Part shown: positions 53,001-59,684 of the stretch, piece after piece
Layout: each line of letters begins with the position of its first letter
How positions within the stretch are numbered: the stretch's first letter is position 1
Translations under genes and position numbers: made by a program
Assembly (NCBI RefSeq): GCF_023617245.1
Contig: NZ_CP067396.1
Location: forward strand, 3,720,001 to 3,784,000
Direction: 5' to 3'
Length of the DNA: 64,000 bases
Source of the DNA: Lysobacter enzymogenes
GTDB taxonomy: Bacteria; Pseudomonadota; Gammaproteobacteria; Xanthomonadales; Xanthomonadaceae
Notes under the pieces: model-generated
What the model was told of the DNA's origin: nothing
The model's database searches: none
Seen by the model: the letters and a program-made list of their open reading frames with translations, nothing else

Positions 53001-53526
53001 GGGTGCGGCCGATGCTGATTTCGTCGCCGATGCTGGAGACCTGCGGGCTCGACTCGGTCGGCAGGCGCGCGTCGCTGGCGCGGCGCACCACGTCTTCGAT
53101 CATCGCCACCAGGCCCATGTGCATGCCGTCGTTCGGGTGGTAGATGCGCTCGACGCCGTAGGCCTGCAGCTCGCGGATCTCTTCCGGCGTGATCGTGCCG
53201 CCGCCGCCGCCGAACACGCGGATGTGGCCGGCGCCGCGCTCCTTGAGCATGTCGACCATGTACTTGAAGTATTCGACGTGGCCGCCCTGGTAGCTCGACA
53301 GGGCGATGCCGTCGGCGTCTTCCTGCAGCGCCGCGCGGACCACGTCTTCGACCGAGCGGTTGTGGCCGAGGTGGACGACTTCGGCGCCCTGCCCCTGGAT
53401 CAGCCGGCGCATGATGTTGATCGCGGCGTCGTGGCCGTCGAACAGGCTGGCGGCGGTGACGAAGCGCAGCGGGGTCGCGTCGGGCTGGGCGGCGGGGAGG
53501 TTCGCGGCGGTGGTGCTCATGGGCAT
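50068..53526 (-). CDS. icmF: Fused isobutyryl-CoA mutase IcmF
   Basis: A 1152-residue single-chain acyl-CoA mutase. Residues about 20-150 are the B12-binding domain (SLFDGHDAAINIMRRL with His32, LSSYQGGHVEYF, RVFGGGGGTI). About 205-420 is the MeaB-like G-protein chaperone (GITGTGGAGKSS P-loop, ISVDPTRRRTGGALLGDRIR, VETAGIGQSD, NKFDKRGAED). About 580-1100 is the mutase barrel (YPYRRTGEDPIRMFAGEGTP). This order is specific to IcmF, which interconverts isobutyryl- and n-butyryl-CoA and often also isovaleryl- and pivalyl-CoA. It fits the nearby leucine/isovalerate genes. ATG 53520 is an alternative start. Confidence 0.93.
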   Translation of the reverse strand: MPMSTTAANLPAAQPDATPLRFVTAASLFDGHDAAINIMRRLIQGQGAEVVHLGHNRSVEDVVRAALQEDADGIALSSYQGGHVEYFKYMVDMLKERGAGHIRVFGGGGGTITPEEIRELQAYGVERIYHPNDGMHMGLVAMIEDVVRRASDARLPTESSPQVSSIGDEISIGRTLSAIEEGAFDETQLAHLRKQWQLAGGKTPVVGITGTGGAGKSSVTDELLNRFLANFPDMRMAVISVDPTRRRTGGALLGDRIRMNSLRSHRVYMRSMATRRQNSATNTVLKDCIGYLRSLGYDLVIVETAGIGQSDSEIVDLVDFPMYVMTSDFGAPSQLEKIDMLDYAELVVLNKFDKRGAEDALRDVRKQWKRNRVAFQTPDEDVPVYPTIASQFNDPGVSWMFANLCRLLREKLSLPADKWTPDVNTDLKEPRATVLIPGARVRYLAEIAEQGRSINKQIETQSEIADRAQSYWQSLHDLEDPQLPKALDLYNGEALLPEAPSADRTLLTLRQRYNDAVQSLTSDALKLLRDWPARLKSITDEVNEYKVRDKVIRVENYRESLSHQQIPKIAAPTYKSWGELLTFLQKENLPGYYPYTGGVYPYRRTGEDPIRMFAGEGTPERTNRRFHYLSVGQPAARLSTAFDSVTLYGEDPAVRPDIFGKIGNSGVNIASLDDMKKLYSGFDLCAPSTSVSMTINGPAPIILAMFMNTAVDQQIEKYLREDQARWDAAHDKIEALFEGRKRPEYSGLLPETNDGLGLGLLGVTGDQIVDAETYQKIRDKTLATVRGTVQADILKEDQAQNTCIFSTEFALRMMGDIQQFFVDKNVRNFYSVSISGYHIAEAGANPISQLAFTLSNGFTIVEYYLARGMKIDDFAPNLSFFFSNGMDPEYTVIGRVARRIWARAMRERYGADPRSQMMKYHIQTSGRSLHAQEIQFNDIRTTLQALYALFDNCNSLHTNAYDEAITTPTEESVRRAVAIQMIINKELGLNFNENPWQGSFIVDKLTDIVEEAVYKEFEAISERGGVLGAMDTMYQRGKIQEESLYYEHKKHDGSLPLVGVNTFLPKDHGGDIVTEIELIRSTEGEKGQQIDNVQAYQAGRNGYASEGLRGLQAAARERRNVFASLMEAVKTHSLGQISHALYDVGGEYRRNM

Positions 53527-53718
53527 CTCGATACGCTGGACGGTCTGCTCGTATTGTAGCTCTGTGCGCGCGGCCCCGGTTTGCCGGGCGCGTGCGGGGG
53601 CGTAGGGAGGCGCGGCGCTAGCGGAGTCGGGCGACCGGCGTCAATAGGATGACGGCGGCGCGGCGGCCGGCGAAGTGGCGGGCGGGTCGCAAGTGGAGGC
53701 GGCGGCCGGCTGCAAGCG

Positions 53719-53809
53719 TTTTTGTGGGAGGGCCTTCGGGCCCGACGCTCTCCGACCGGATCGCCGCGATCCGAAACGACAGCGTCGGGCCTGAAGACCC
53801 TCCCACAAA
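53719..53809. repeat. GTGGGAGGG-type inverted repeat, copy 1
   Basis: Arms TTTTTGTGGGAGGGCCTTCG and the complement ending GACCCTCCCACAAAC, with inner GACGCTCTCCGACCGGATCG pairing CGATCCGAAACGACAGCGTC. The family recurs at 62714-62804 and differs from the GTAGGAGCGG family. Confidence 0.85.
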
Positions 53810-53833
53810 CGCCCGCGCCGCCGATGAAACCTC

Positions 53834-53937
53834 CCTGTAGGAGCGGCGCGAGCCGCGACCGCGACATCACGATTGCGACGCAAGCCTGCGACGCGAACGG
53901 CCGGCCCGCGGTCGCGGCTCGCGCCGCTGCTACAGGG
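53834..53937. repeat. GTAG-type REP inverted repeat, copy 6
   Basis: Arms CCTGTAGGAGCGGCGCGAGC and the complement CGCGGCTCGCGCCGCTGCTACAGG-type (one mismatch, GCTGCTAC). Confidence 0.85.
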
Positions 53938-54123
53938 AGTTTGCCGGCATTGCCGTCAGCGTGTGCGGGCGCAACATGCGCAGCGCGGCGGTTTGTTTCG
54001 GCAAGCCGGCCTTCAGCAATCCCGCGCATCCCTGAATGCGTTCGCCTGCGCCGTCAACAGCCGCGCATGCGCGGCGTTGCCAGCGGTAACCGGCGGGTGG
54101 CCGCCGATGCGAGGAGAACGATC

Positions 54124-54444
54124 ATGGCAATGCGTCCTTTGATGGTGGCGGCGGCGATGGGCCTGGCGGCGATGATGGGCGCGCACGCGCCGCAAGCGCA
54201 GGCGCGCGCGTATGTCGATGTGGACGTGCGTGTGGCTCCGCCGCCGCCGCGTTATGAGCGGGTGCGAGTGCGTCCGGGCTATGTGTGGACGCCGGGTTAC
54301 TGGCGCTGGAACGGCCGCCGCCATGTCTGGATCGGCGGCAGCTATGTGGTCGCGCGACCGGGTTACGCCTACGCCGCGCCGCGCTGGATCTCGAACGGCC
54401 CGGCCTGGCGCTTCCACGCCGGCCGCTGGGTGCGCCGCTACTGA
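54124..54444 (+). CDS. Exported YXWGXW repeat-type protein
   Basis: A 106-residue protein with GAGGAG 7 nt before ATG 54124. The signal ends near APQAQARA. The mature part is Tyr/Trp/Arg-rich with PPPRYERVRVRPGYVWTPGY, YWRWNGRRHVWIGGSY and WRFHAGRWVRRY, the pattern of YXWGXW (BcpO-related) proteins, whose role at the envelope is unknown. Confidence 0.8.
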   Translation: MAMRPLMVAAAMGLAAMMGAHAPQAQARAYVDVDVRVAPPPPRYERVRVRPGYVWTPGYWRWNGRRHVWIGGSYVVARPGYAYAAPRWISNGPAWRFHAGRWVRRY

Positions 54445-54498
54445 CGCCGTCGCGGCGAGCGCTGGCCGCGCGCGCGGGGCTCGGCTAGGCTGCCGCCG

Positions 54499-55770
54499 AT
54501 GACAGACGACTCCGAACTCGCCGGCCTGCGCCGCAACGCCGAAGGCGGCGCGGCGCCGGATCTGTATCGATGGGCGAGCGCGCTGCTGCGCCGCGGCGCC
54601 GCCGAATCGGCGCGCGCGGCGTATGCGCGCGCGGCGGCTCAAGGATTGGCCGAGGCGCGGATCGAGTTCGCGCGCATGGCGATGCACGGCATCGGCGGCG
54701 ATACCGACCTGTCCGCAGCGCACGCGGCGCTGGACCAGGCCGAACGCGCGGGCTCGGCCGTCGCCGGCTATTTCATCGCGCTGATGGCGGTCGGCCGCGG
54801 CGATTTCGCGGCCGCCGAGCACGACCGCCGCTTGCTCGCCGCCGTGCGCGCCGAGTATCCGCCGGCATTGCGCGCGGCGGCGTTGCTGTTCGGCCGCCGC
54901 CACGACGACGAGGCGGCGCAGAACGCCTGCCTGCAACTGCTCGAACGCGCGGCCGCGCACGGCGACGCGATCGCGGCGCGGCTGCTGGCCGAGCGCTTGC
55001 TGCGCGGCGAAGGCTGCGCGCCGCAACCGCAGGCGGCGGCGGAGTTGATCGGGCAGTTGCGCGCGCACGGCGCCCGGATCGAACTGCCGCCGATCGCGGT
55101 CGGCGCGCCGGCGCAACGCGATGCCGCACCGGCCGATGCCGTCTCGCTCGCCGATGCGGCGCAGCCGGTCGCGCTGGCGCCGTTGTCGGCACACCCGCGC
55201 GTGGCCCAGGTCGATGCGCTGTTGTCGGCCGACGAATGCCGGTTGCTGGTGGCGCTGGCTCAGCCGTCGCTGCGGCCGTCGCAGACCGTGGACGAACGCA
55301 GCGGCCGCGCCGTTCCCAATGCCTTGCGCGACAGCAGCGACGCCAGCCTGGACCCGGCCGGCGAAGACCTCGCGCTGCGCCTGGCGCAGTGGCGGATGGC
55401 GCGCGCGGCCGGTCTCGACCTGGTTCATGGCGAACACCTCACCGTGCTGCGCTACGCGCCGGGCCAGGCCTATCGCCCGCATCGCGACTATCTGTCGCCG
55501 CAGGCGCAGGCGCGCGACCGGCCGCAGGCCGGCGACCGCCTGCGCACGGTCTGCGTCTATCTCAACGCGGTCGAGGCCGGCGGCGCCACCGAGTTTCCGC
55601 ACGCCGCGCTGGCGGTGACGCCGCAGGCCGGGCGCGCGCTGGTGTTCGACAATCTCGATGCCGACGGCCGGCCGGAGCCGGCATCGCTGCACGCGGGCAC
55701 GCCGGTGCTGGCCGGAGAAAAATGGCTGGCGACGCTGTGGTTGCGCGAGCGGCCGTATCGCGCGTTCTGA
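54499..55770 (+). CDS. 2OG-Fe(II) oxygenase (prolyl-4-hydroxylase type) with Sel1-like repeats
   Basis: A 423-residue cytoplasmic protein. Residues about 15-180 carry TPR/Sel1-like repeats (SARAAYARAAAQGLAEARIE, ARLLAERLLRGEGCAPQPQA), usual for protein contact. The C-terminal P4Hc domain has the iron ligands His and Asp in YRPHRDYLS, the distal His in SLHAGTPVLAGEKW with the 2OG-binding lysine, and VYLNAVEAGGATEFPHAALA. The predicted reaction is hydroxylation of prolyl residues or a similar peptide substrate with 2-oxoglutarate and O2. No partner gene is obvious. Confidence 0.85.
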   Translation: MTDDSELAGLRRNAEGGAAPDLYRWASALLRRGAAESARAAYARAAAQGLAEARIEFARMAMHGIGGDTDLSAAHAALDQAERAGSAVAGYFIALMAVGRGDFAAAEHDRRLLAAVRAEYPPALRAAALLFGRRHDDEAAQNACLQLLERAAAHGDAIAARLLAERLLRGEGCAPQPQAAAELIGQLRAHGARIELPPIAVGAPAQRDAAPADAVSLADAAQPVALAPLSAHPRVAQVDALLSADECRLLVALAQPSLRPSQTVDERSGRAVPNALRDSSDASLDPAGEDLALRLAQWRMARAAGLDLVHGEHLTVLRYAPGQAYRPHRDYLSPQAQARDRPQAGDRLRTVCVYLNAVEAGGATEFPHAALAVTPQAGRALVFDNLDADGRPEPASLHAGTPVLAGEKWLATLWLRERPYRAF

Positions 55771-56259
55771 TTGGGTCGCGCCGGATTCGGTCGGCCTTCG
55801 CCGGCGGGTTCGCGGCGCGCATTGCGCATCGTTACGTAAACGGTCGCTGCCGCGCGCCACCGTGCGTTGCGCGATCCTCGCGTCGCCACGCGCGCCGGTC
55901 GCTGGCGCAGGTCGCTAACGCCTGCCGTGCTCGTGCGGCGCGTTTTCACCATCGCATTCAGCCTGCGCTGCACCCGTCGAATCCCGCCCTCGCCGCCTCG
56001 CGCAGGCGCGCGCCGCGCTTTTGGATCGAGCCAAACGGCAAGCCCGGCAAACCGCCCGCGCACTCGCCGGCGCATCCCCCCGCGACCGGGCAGGCATACC
56101 TAGCCGTATTGCCCGATTGCTTTAGACTAGCGGCCCTGCGCCGGCCGAACGATCCGCCGCCGCACAGGCGATTTCTTTCCACTTCAACGACTTAACCCAC
56201 AGCCAGGCGTAACCGCGCTCGCGCCAGCGCCGCGCAACCCGCCCGGTTCGGAGCACCCG
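55771..56259. other. Intergenic region before leucine dehydrogenase
   Basis: About 490 bp without a supported gene. The last 130 bp should contain the dehydrogenase promoter (TTGCCC near 56109 is a weak -35 candidate); no repeat or terminator hairpin with a T run was seen. Confidence 0.4.
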
Positions 56260-57363
56260 ATGATTTTCGAAACCCTCGACACCTTCGGCCATGAGCAGGT
56301 CGTGTTCTGCCATAACAAGGACGCCGGCCTGAAGGCCATCATCGCGATTCACAACACCGTGCTCGGCCCGGCCCTGGGTGGCCTGCGCATGTGGCCGTAC
56401 AAGACCGAGCAGGACGCGCTCAACGACGTGCTGCGCCTGAGCCGCGGCATGACCTACAAGAACGCGGTCGCCGGCCTCAACATCGGCGGCGGCAAGGCGG
56501 TCATCATCGGCGATCCGTCCGCCGACAAGTCCGAGGCGCTGTTCCGCGCGTTCGGCAAGTTCGTCGATTCGCTGGGCGGCCGCTACATCACCGCCGAGGA
56601 CGTCGGCATCGACGTCAACGACATGGAATACGTGTACCGCGAGACCGAGTACGTCACCGGCGTGCACCAGGTCCACGGCGGTTCGGGCGATCCCTCGCCG
56701 TTCACCGCCTACGGCACCCTGCAGGGCCTGATGGCGGCGCTGAACAAGCGCTTCGGCGACGAGGAAGTGGGCAAGTACAGCTACGCCGTGCAGGGCCTGG
56801 GCCATGTCGGCATGGAGTTCGTGAAGCTGCTCAAGGAGCGCGGCGCGAAGATCTTCGTCACCGACATCAACAAGGGCCTGGTCGACAAGGCCGTGTCCGA
56901 GTACGGCGCCGAAGCGGTCGGCCTGGACGAGATCTACGACGTCAACGCCGACGTGTACTCGCCGTGCGCGCTGGGCGGCACCGTCAACGAGCAGACCCTG
57001 CCGCGCCTGAAGGCCAAGATCATCTGCGGCGCCGCCAACAACCAGTTGGCCAACAACGCCATCGGCGACGAAGTGGCCAAGCGCGGCATCCTGTACGCGC
57101 CGGACTACGCGGTCAACGCCGGCGGCGTGATGAACGTGGCGCTGGAACTCGACGGCTACAACCGCGAGCGCGCCATGCGCATGATGCGCACGATCTACCA
57201 CAACCTCGGCCGCATCTTCGAGATCGCCGAGCGCGACAGCATCCCGACCTACACCGCCGCCGACCGTCTGGCGGAAGAGCGCATCAGCGCGATCGGCAAG
57301 CTCAAGCTGCCGCTCGGCCGCTCCAACCCGAGCTTCCGCGGACGCATCCGCAGCGGCCACTGA
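56260..57363 (+). CDS. ldh: Leucine dehydrogenase (Glu/Leu/Phe/Val dehydrogenase family)
   Basis: A 367-residue NAD-dependent enzyme; GGAG lies 6 nt before ATG 56260. Catalytic lysines lie in LGGLRMWPYKTE and LSRGMTYKNAVAGLNIGGGK, the catalytic Asp in ITAEDVGIDV, and the dinucleotide site is YAVQGLGHVGMEFVK. VNAGGVMNVALEL closes the active site. It deaminates leucine, valine and isoleucine to branched 2-oxo acids, starting the route to isovaleryl-CoA that the acyl-CoA dehydrogenase downstream uses. The length fits leucine dehydrogenases. Confidence 0.9.
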   Translation: MIFETLDTFGHEQVVFCHNKDAGLKAIIAIHNTVLGPALGGLRMWPYKTEQDALNDVLRLSRGMTYKNAVAGLNIGGGKAVIIGDPSADKSEALFRAFGKFVDSLGGRYITAEDVGIDVNDMEYVYRETEYVTGVHQVHGGSGDPSPFTAYGTLQGLMAALNKRFGDEEVGKYSYAVQGLGHVGMEFVKLLKERGAKIFVTDINKGLVDKAVSEYGAEAVGLDEIYDVNADVYSPCALGGTVNEQTLPRLKAKIICGAANNQLANNAIGDEVAKRGILYAPDYAVNAGGVMNVALELDGYNRERAMRMMRTIYHNLGRIFEIAERDSIPTYTAADRLAEERISAIGKLKLPLGRSNPSFRGRIRSGH

Positions 57364-57494
57364 AGCACACCTCGACGGGGCCATCGGCCCCGTCGTCGTA
57401 TTCGCGGTAGGGTTTTCGCGTGCCGCTGCGTTTAGCGATACGTGCCGCCGTGCGAAGCACCCCCACATCGTCCCGCCAGCCCTGGAGCCAAGCC

Positions 57495-58259
57495 ATGCGT
57501 TCGTCCGAGTTCGCCGTGCCTGCCGTTGCCGTGCTGTCCTTCGCCCTCGCCGCCGCCTTCGCCGCGCGCGCCGAACCGCCGGCCAAACCGGCCGCGGCCG
57601 GGCACCACGAGGTCTACGACTACGACCGCCAGGAAGCCTGGCAGGCGCTGCACGACAAGTCGCAATCGCCGATCGACATCGTCGCCGCCGGCGCGCTCGC
57701 GGCCGATCCGGCCGAACCGGGCGCGATCGAGTTCAGCCACACCCACGGCGCCGTCGACAAGGTCGAGGACAACGGCCACGCGGTCCAGGTCGACACCCAC
57801 GCCACCGAGGCGATCATCCGCGGCCGCCACTTCAAGCTGGCCCAGTTCCACTTCCACGCCCAGAGCGAACACACCCTGGACGGCAAGCATTTCCCGCTCG
57901 AAGGCCACTTCGTGTTCAAGGCCCAGGACGGCCGCCTGGCGGTGGTCGGGGTGATGTATGAACAGGGCGCGGCCAATCCCGTGGCGCAGGAAGTGCTGGA
58001 CGATCTCAAGCCCGGCAAGGCCAAGCCGGCCCAGCACGAGATCGATATCGAGGGACTGATTCCGAAATCGCACGGCTACTACCACTACCTGGGCTCGCTA
58101 ACGACCCCGCCGCTGACGGAAAATGTCGAGTGGTACGTGATGCCGGCGCCGGTGACCATGTCGAAGCAGCAGATCGACGGGTTCCTTTCGCACTACCGCC
58201 GCAACAACCGCAACATCCAACCGCTCAATGGGCGGCCGCTGATTCGTTACGAGGGCTGA
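57495..58259 (+). CDS. Periplasmic alpha-carbonic anhydrase
   Basis: A 254-residue protein from ATG 57495 (GGAG 7 nt upstream), with a signal peptide (VPAVAVLSFALAAAFAARAE). The alpha-class signature is intact: SQSPIDIV, zinc ligands in FKLAQFHFHAQSEHTLDGK (His-x-His) and PLEGHFVFK, then SLTTPPLTENVEWYVM. It converts CO2 and bicarbonate in the periplasm. It ends 1 bp before the acyl-CoA dehydrogenase start, so the two are co-transcribed and probably coupled. Confidence 0.93.
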   Translation: MRSSEFAVPAVAVLSFALAAAFAARAEPPAKPAAAGHHEVYDYDRQEAWQALHDKSQSPIDIVAAGALAADPAEPGAIEFSHTHGAVDKVEDNGHAVQVDTHATEAIIRGRHFKLAQFHFHAQSEHTLDGKHFPLEGHFVFKAQDGRLAVVGVMYEQGAANPVAQEVLDDLKPGKAKPAQHEIDIEGLIPKSHGYYHYLGSLTTPPLTENVEWYVMPAPVTMSKQQIDGFLSHYRRNNRNIQPLNGRPLIRYEG

Positions 58260-58260
58260 T

Positions 58261-59418
58261 ATGCGCAGTTTTCCCCTGGGTGAAGAGATCGACGCGCTGC
58301 GCGATGCCGTGCGCCGTTTCGCCGAAGCCGAAATCGCTCCGCGCGCGGAGCAGATCGACCACGACAACGCGTTCCCGCAGGACCTGTGGCCCAAGCTGGG
58401 CGAGATGGGTCTGCTCGGCATGACCGTGCCGGGCGAGTTCGGCGGCAGCGAGATGGGCTATCTGGCCCATCTGGTGGCGATGGAAGAGATTTCGCGCGCC
58501 TCCGGCTCGATCGGTCTCTCCTACGGCGCGCACTCCAACCTGTGCGTGTCCAACCTGTTCGCCAACGGCAACCAGGCGCAGCGCGCGAAGTACCTGCCCA
58601 AGCTGTGCAGCGGCGAGTGGAAGGGCGCGCTGGCGATGAGCGAGCCCGGCGCGGGTTCCGACGTGGTCGGCTCGATGTCGTGCCGCGCCGAGCTGCGCGA
58701 CGGCGTGTGGGTCGCCAACGGCAACAAGATGTGGATCACCAACGGCCCCGAGGCCGACGTGCTGCTGGTGTACATGCGCACCGCGGGCAAGGACGCCGGC
58801 AGCAAGTGCATGACCGCCTTCATCGTCGAGAAGGGCATGAAGGGCTTCAGCACCGCGCAGAAGCTCGACAAGCTCGGCATGCGCGGCTCCAACACCTGCG
58901 AGCTGGTGTTCGAGAACTGCGAGATCCCGGCCGAGAACGTGGTCGGCGAAGTCAACCAGGGCGTCAAGGTGTTGATGAGCGGGCTCAACACCGAACGCCT
59001 GGTGCTGACCGGCGGCCCGCTCGGGCTGATGCAGTCGGCGATGGACATCGCGCTGCCCTACGTGCGCGAGCGCAAGCAGTTCGACGCGGCGATCGGCACC
59101 TTCGGCCTGATGCAGGGCAAGATCGCCGACATGTACACCTCGCTGCAGTCCAGCCGCGCGTTCGCCTACCAGGTCGCGCGCGACTTCGACTCCGGCTACA
59201 AGAGCCGCGTCGACGCCGCCTCGTGCCTGCTGCACGCCTCCGACGCCGCGGTCGAGGTCGCGCTGGAAGCGATCCAGACCCTCGGCGGCAACGGCTACAT
59301 CAACGAGTACCCGACCGGCCGCATCCTGCGCGACGCCAAGCTGTATGCGATCGGCGCGGGCACCAACGAGATCCGGCGCATGCTGATCGGGCGCGAGTTG
59401 TTCGACGGCAAGAGCTGA
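58261..59418 (+). CDS. ivd: Isovaleryl-CoA dehydrogenase
   Basis: A 385-residue FAD acyl-CoA dehydrogenase starting 1 bp after the carbonic anhydrase stop (GAGGG 5 nt upstream). Family motifs: LAMSEPGAGSDV, GNKMWITNGPEADVLL, the catalytic glutamate in GLNTERLVLTGGPLGLMQ (the isovaleryl-CoA type position), and QTLGGNGYINEYPTGRILRD plus AGTNEIRRMLIGREL. It oxidises isovaleryl-CoA to 3-methylcrotonyl-CoA in leucine breakdown, passing electrons to ETF. A related short-branched-chain dehydrogenase is the alternative. Confidence 0.9.
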   Translation: MRSFPLGEEIDALRDAVRRFAEAEIAPRAEQIDHDNAFPQDLWPKLGEMGLLGMTVPGEFGGSEMGYLAHLVAMEEISRASGSIGLSYGAHSNLCVSNLFANGNQAQRAKYLPKLCSGEWKGALAMSEPGAGSDVVGSMSCRAELRDGVWVANGNKMWITNGPEADVLLVYMRTAGKDAGSKCMTAFIVEKGMKGFSTAQKLDKLGMRGSNTCELVFENCEIPAENVVGEVNQGVKVLMSGLNTERLVLTGGPLGLMQSAMDIALPYVRERKQFDAAIGTFGLMQGKIADMYTSLQSSRAFAYQVARDFDSGYKSRVDAASCLLHASDAAVEVALEAIQTLGGNGYINEYPTGRILRDAKLYAIGAGTNEIRRMLIGRELFDGKS

Positions 59419-59454
59419 GCGCAGCGCGGCGGACGTCGCGAAGGTCGGAAACTC

Positions 59455-59484
59455 AAACGCCGCCGTGGCGACACGGCGGCGTTT
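59455..59484 (+). terminator. Intrinsic terminator of the carbonic anhydrase-ivd operon
   Basis: AACGCCGCCGTG pairs with CACGGCGGCGTT over GCGA, followed by a short TTT tract. Confidence 0.85.
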
Positions 59485-59552
59485 TCGTCGCGGCGGGCGA
59501 GTCGTAATCCGGGTGATCGCGGGCGCTTCGGGGGTTCGTCGCGATTGGGGTT

Positions 59553-59638
59553 TCGCGGTCGCGGCTTGCGCCGCTCCTACAGGGCGAGTCCGGAACTGCG
59601 CGATCTACCTGTAGGAGCGGCGCAAGCCGCGACCGCGA
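59553..59638. repeat. GTAG-type REP inverted repeat, copy 7 (arms swapped)
   Basis: The first arm ends GCGCCGCTCCTACAGG and the second is CCTGTAGGAGCGGCGCAAGC, so GTAG faces inward, as in copy 4. It lies between converging genes. Confidence 0.85.
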
Positions 59639-59684
59639 ACCCGCGACGTCCGGCGCGACCGACGGCCACCGAGGCGGCCACCGC

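Larger units (their letters stand above)
53527..54123. other. Intergenic region with two repeat elements
   Basis: A 597-bp gap between the divergent icmF and YXWGXW-type genes. It holds a GTGGGAGGG-type inverted repeat and REP copy 6 side by side; no gene is supported. Confidence 0.6.

Noticed and set aside
50110..53559. A 1149-residue open frame on the plus strand opposite icmF
   Set aside because: It is the antisense shadow of icmF: no ribosome site, and Val/Ala/Arg-dominated composition typical of high-GC antisense frames.
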